Below are positions 60,010-64,000 of a stretch of DNA of 64,000 nucleotides, piece by piece. A model generated the notes under the pieces. The model was not told where the DNA came from, did not search any database, and saw nothing but the letters and a program-made list of their open reading frames with translations. Numbering within the stretch: the stretch's first letter is position 1; each line of letters starts with the position of its first letter. Source of the stretch: Caprella mutica (lineage: Eukaryota; Arthropoda; Malacostraca; Amphipoda; Caprellidae); the NCBI GenBank assembly GCA_947561585.1, contig CANNZV010000329.1, positions 1 through 64,000 on the forward strand, read 5' to 3'. The position numbers were made by a program, and so were the translations under genes.

Positions 60010-61184
60010 TATAGTAAATATAAAAGTCTACGAATTTTGAATTGCTAATTGTTATTTGTTGATAGGCTTTTACTAAACTTAGTCATTTGATTCGAACCCC
60101 TAGTCTGATAATCAGACCCCTGCTTTCCATGCCAAAAACATTTATTTTAATTTACATTGCATCTCATTTTTAGAAAAAAACTATGAATCAAAAGGAAATC
60201 TAAAGATTTTCCAGTTGACGAGAAAATATGGGATTTATTTTTATTATTTAGATAAACATAGATCTACAATTAATATAAATGCAATGGACATCAGATTCCA
60301 ATCACGTCAAAGTAGTTACTGTTAGCTGATTACCGTACCCTATATGTTAATGTGTCCTGGAGTGTACCTACCTTCAACTGAAATAGACCAGAACAGGTGT
60401 GTAGTGCACCTGAGTTAAAATCGATAGCTTGATATCATGTGGAATGTTGTGGATAAAAACTGAATATAATACCTATGGTGTTGCAGTTATATAATAATAT
60501 ATAAAAGTAAATGTAACAGTTACAAAATTGGAGTAGTTTGATTGTATACATTATTAGAATATTGATCTGCTATATAATATCAATAGGTAACTAGAACTTC
60601 TCGAATCCAAACATAGCATAATTAGCACTTCCTTGTATTTGGACTCTTTATGCTTCTACTTTTTTCTTCCTTTTTTCAGATAGTAATTAGTTTTGAATTA
60701 TATAGTCCTCGCTTATTAAAATGCCACTAATTTAAAAAAAGTAAGAAAATTACTTTGACTTTGGTGCCAAAACATGAATGTATTTAAAAAGAGGTTAAAG
60801 GAGTAGATAATAATGGAAGAAGCACTCTATAGTCTATAGACTCCATACCATCTAAACTTGTACAGAACCGGTAAATCATTACTAATAACTTTTCTTCCTT
60901 GAATTATCTAAACAAGATTTTATCTCCCTTTAATCCGAACAGTGTCCTGTAATCTGAAATTCTCTGATGTTCGAATTCTAAGAGTTCTATTCTAATTAAT
61001 TACCAATGATTTAGAAATATTTATATATTAAACCTCCATAATGAATATTTTTTTTAAATACATTTTAAAAAGTAGACATTTAATTAGTGTTTAATATTTA
61101 ATTAAGGCAAAAATAATTGACTTCTCTCGAAATTGTCAAAAGGCACTAAAGGCATTAATGTCCAGTCTGCAAAGTGTGTCAAAT
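60010..61184. other. Intergenic stretch
   Basis: AT-rich; no gene recognised. Confidence 0.5.
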
Positions 61185-61350
61185 CTGTCTCCAAGATTAT
61201 ATTTTGAGGACAATTTGTCTCCAAAGATTTTCAAATCTGTCTCCAAAATGACCAGAATTCACTAAAATGTCTCCAATGACATAGGAATTTATTGGAAATT
61301 TGTCTCCAAGATCTTGCAAAGATATTTTTTCCCTCAAAAAATGTCTCCAA
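61185..61350. repeat. Cluster of TGTCTCCAA motifs
   Basis: Six copies of TGTCTCCAA in 166 bp with irregular spacing, often followed by AGAT. It leads directly into GACATGGAGTGTACTTTCAC, related to the retroelement at 17632. Confidence 0.7.
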
Positions 61351-61359
61351 AGATCTTTG

Positions 61360-61415
61360 GCGACATGGAGTGTACTTTCACTGTCCCCTCTTCAATGGGT
61401 TCTTTCATGTCTGTT
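61360..61415. repeat. Fragment of the 17632-type retroelement
   Basis: GGAGTGTACTTTCACTGTCC and TTCATGTCT resemble 17899-17950. No tail or target duplication recognised. Confidence 0.55.
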
Positions 61416-62005
61416 AAATCACATCTTTATAAGAATGAACACGTAATAAGACTTAGATAATAGAATCACAAATTGAATAAGTATTAATTTACCACTTTAT
61501 TTAATTAAATATTAGCAGTTGGAGAAGGCAGGGTATAAATTTAATCTTAATGGTATATTTTTTTTTATAAATTTCGTAATCTTTTAAATTGTATTTCTCG
61601 TTTTCCATTTTTATTCTGTCAACTTTTTCTTTATTTTTAATTACTTGCAGTTCAAAAAGTTTAAAAATAATGCAAACATTTTGACTAACTGCAATTAAAA
61701 AATATTACTTATATGCAATTTTGAAGTAGTACCCCATTGAAAGTTTTCGTTACTGTTATTGATAGAAAACTTTTCGTTGGTAGACAATAGTAAACTGATG
61801 TATTTATTTAATTTAAAATTCATGAATGAATATATTTTAAGTCAATAATTTTTATTTTGGAAAGTTCTTGTACAAATTTCAAAATAATTTTGTATTTTAA
61901 AAACACTTTGAATTTTAACAAACGAACTACATAATAAATGTCTTGGAACTTCCAGTGTTATCTAGCATGTCCCACAACAAATAAATAAAGAAGTATACTA
62001 AGTTT

Positions 62006-62304
62006 CGAATTCATTGACGGTGAACTTGATCCATTCTTCAGAAACGATGTAAACAAATGGCGTCACATTGAGTACTCTCAAATATTATAAGTATATTTAG
62101 TTGAATATTATAAGTGAATAGAGTGTAAAACGTGATAAAAACAATTTTATGTAAGTTAATTTTTATGAAAATGCACATTTAACTGAATAATAGCACAATT
62201 TTATTTAAAAACAAATGGAAAATATTTTGTGTGACGTCACTCATAATATTTTCGGATGTTCCAATATTGTACTTGGTATACTTCTCTATTTATTTACTAT
62301 GCTA
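62006..62304. repeat. Interspersed repeat, longer copy of 3103-3220
   Basis: TTCGAATTCATTGACGGTGA, GAGTGTAAAACGTGATAAA, ATAGCACAATTTTA and TTGGTATACTTCTCTATTTA in the same order as at 3103, with extra sequence between the blocks. Confidence 0.7.
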
Positions 62305-62450
62305 TCTGGTATCTTTTAACTGCAGATTTAGCAATAGACTTGTATAACGGATTGAAGGAAAGAAACGGTAACAGCAGAACTATATAACAGAAGGAAAGAA
62401 ACTGTAACTGTTAACAACAGGGTTATATCAACGAAATTAAAGAAACAGAC

Positions 62451-62526
62451 GCAAAATGCCTGGAATGCAAAATGCCTGGAATGCAAAATGCCTGGAATGT
62501 AAAATGCCTGGAATGCAAAATGCCTG
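62451..62526. repeat. 16-bp tandem repeat
   Basis: About five units of GCAAAATGCCTGGAAT. Confidence 0.9.
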
Positions 62527-63500
62527 AGACTAAAAATCTTCTTCCAATCAAAGCATCTGCTGAAAAATAAAAGAAAAAAGAAATTTATTTCCAGCTTTTA
62601 GGGTGGAGCGCAGACGCAATTTTGTGACACTCGGTTTCAATATTTTTATTGGGGGAAGGAGGGGGGGGGGTATTTATTACAATGGTAACAATGACTATTA
62701 TTGTAGTGTTTAGGATGAACCTACAATGATTGAACCGATGTGAAAATTCCAGAAAAATGTATTTAGAAAAGAATAAGCTACTTTTTTATATACATGAAAT
62801 TAATCGAATGTACCTAAAAAGGTCATCACATGGTAATATTTCATTTACATTGCTTAACAATAAATAATTATTTCATATAATTTGACTTAAGAGGAAGTTA
62901 CAGATTTATAGTGTTGCTAAATAAATATTTGCGATTTAAAAATTATTGATGGATTGGTTGGCGACAATTAATCAATTAATTTAATGGAATTTACAGGAGT
63001 TCCGCAGCATTTTCAAATAAAGGAGCGGTTAAAATATCGCATTTTTTTCATATTTCATAAAAAGCGTCGTTCAGGTTATACACAAATAATTTTTTTTAAA
63101 TTGATTCTTGTTCGATTCGAAACGTTCATTTCTTATAAATTATGACATTTATTAATATATTTCTAGCCTTCTTTTTAATTTTGATTAATCTAGTAAGAGA
63201 GCTCAACGTCTGCTTCGTATCAAAAACAATTAATATCGATGATGTTAGTTAGAATGATATGTTTTTCTTAGCATTTGGATGCTATAGTGTATGTAGAGTG
63301 ATTATTTATATAAAAAAATTCGTGTTTACTAATATTTTCATCAGGGATATAATTTGAATGTATATTTTTTATTTTTGATGACTGTTGAGTAAAAGCAAAA
63401 TTGAAAAATTTGGTAAAACTTCCTATTAATTTTGTCTGTGGTAATTATTATAGAAACCAATTGATTATAGATTTTGAACAAGTTATAAATATACTTACCT
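62527..63500. other. Intergenic stretch
   Basis: AT-rich with one G-run near 62660. No gene recognised. Confidence 0.5.
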
Positions 63501-63504
63501 TCGT

Positions 63505-63646
63505 ATTATTACACAGTGCTATCTAATACTTCTGCAAACCCGGGTTTGCAGAAGTATTAGATAGCACTGTGTAATAATAACAATTTTTATATCGTTTTTT
63601 CTTATGTCCGAAGATGTAGTACTGACCGATAATTCGGAACTTACCC
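63505..63646. mobile_element. MITE family A with alternative core, left arm missing
   Basis: A perfect 74-bp palindrome (63505-63578; half-site starts ATTATTACACAGTGCTATCT, centre AACCCGGGTT) followed by a normal family A right arm (TGTCCGAAGATGTAGTACTG, ending ACTTACCC). No left arm precedes it. Confidence 0.85.
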
Positions 63647-63973
63647 TAATACGAATATATTATTTTCAGCATTGACCTCAGACATTACTATTTATTTTGC
63701 GGAAAGGTATTAAATATATTCGATATATAGAGATTTCACTTTTGAATTGTTTTGAAGGGATTTTTTAAATAGTTTAACGCAATAATAAAAATCACTATCA
63801 GATGCAATTAAATTTGATGTGGTTTCCAGCTCTGCAACATCATTTATTTTATTCCAGGTCACAATAAAGTGTCATCAATATGTTATTCCTTGGGGAATTA
63901 CGTTAACGGAGTGATGGGACATGCTTTGAAAACATAAAAACAATCTACCTAATTGCTCTCCTAAGGCTTAATA

Positions 63974-64000
63974 GGGTAAGTCACGAATTGTCGGTCAGTT
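63974..64000. mobile_element. MITE family A, left end at the window edge
   Basis: GGGTAAGTCACGAATTGTCG preceded by TA; the rest lies outside the window. Confidence 0.75.

Noticed and set aside
60085..60140. tRNA-like sequence on the minus strand with GGTTCGAATC
   Set aside because: The T-arm stem does not pair and no acceptor stem or D-arm is present.

Overview
The window is nuclear DNA of an animal, almost certainly an arthropod and probably an insect. It is AT-rich and has short phase-matched exons with GT/AG borders, large introns, many tandem arrays and dense palindromic MITEs. It encodes an Acinus homologue and BTB factors with a TTK-like BTB fold and a lola-like C-terminal zinc finger. 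I cannot name the order with confidence; Hemiptera is only a guess. No bacterial, viral or organellar gene was seen.

Layout. 1-2459 is an 11-bp satellite. 2460-4450 is intergenic with two MITEs. 4658-25640 (+) is Acinus (Acn): SAP exon, three small exons, a 6-kb exon with three coding minisatellites and its own stop, then RS/acidic exons, RRM, RSB motif and RS tail. 26460-28020 holds interspersed repeats, including one MITE nested in another. 28023-33368 (-) is a BTB gene with two alternative sets of 5' exons, one with a CENP-B/psq-like HTH and one with a CGGBP1-like BED finger, both joining the BTB exons in the same phase. 33.4-39.2 kb is AT-rich intergenic DNA with a 1-kb array of a 30-bp unit. 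39693-59419 (+) is a second BTB gene with five alternative 5' modules: a Myb/SANT-like (trihelix) module of two exons, a BED finger, a full CENP-B-type double HTH, a second BED-like finger and a third BED finger. Each ends in phase 1, ready to splice to a shared trunk starting at 56489 (linker, TTK-like BTB, C2H2/C2HC fingers). 59.4-64 kb is intergenic with MITEs and small repeats.

How it works together. Acinus belongs to the ASAP complex (Acinus-RNPS1-SAP18) at the periphery of the exon junction complex and should act in nuclear RNA processing. The two BTB genes lie head to head and split the BTB domain at the same places (a 131-bp exon in both, entered in phase 0 and left in phase 2), so they are old paralogues. 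The most unusual feature is that both use alternative 5' exons to swap N-terminal DNA-binding domains, all of kinds found in transposases (BED, CENP-B/pogo HTH, Myb/SANT-like), onto a constant BTB trunk. This is the reverse of lola and mod(mdg4), which keep an N-terminal BTB and swap C-terminal fingers. Exon joins are inferred from reading frame and splice-site sequence only; no transcripts were available.
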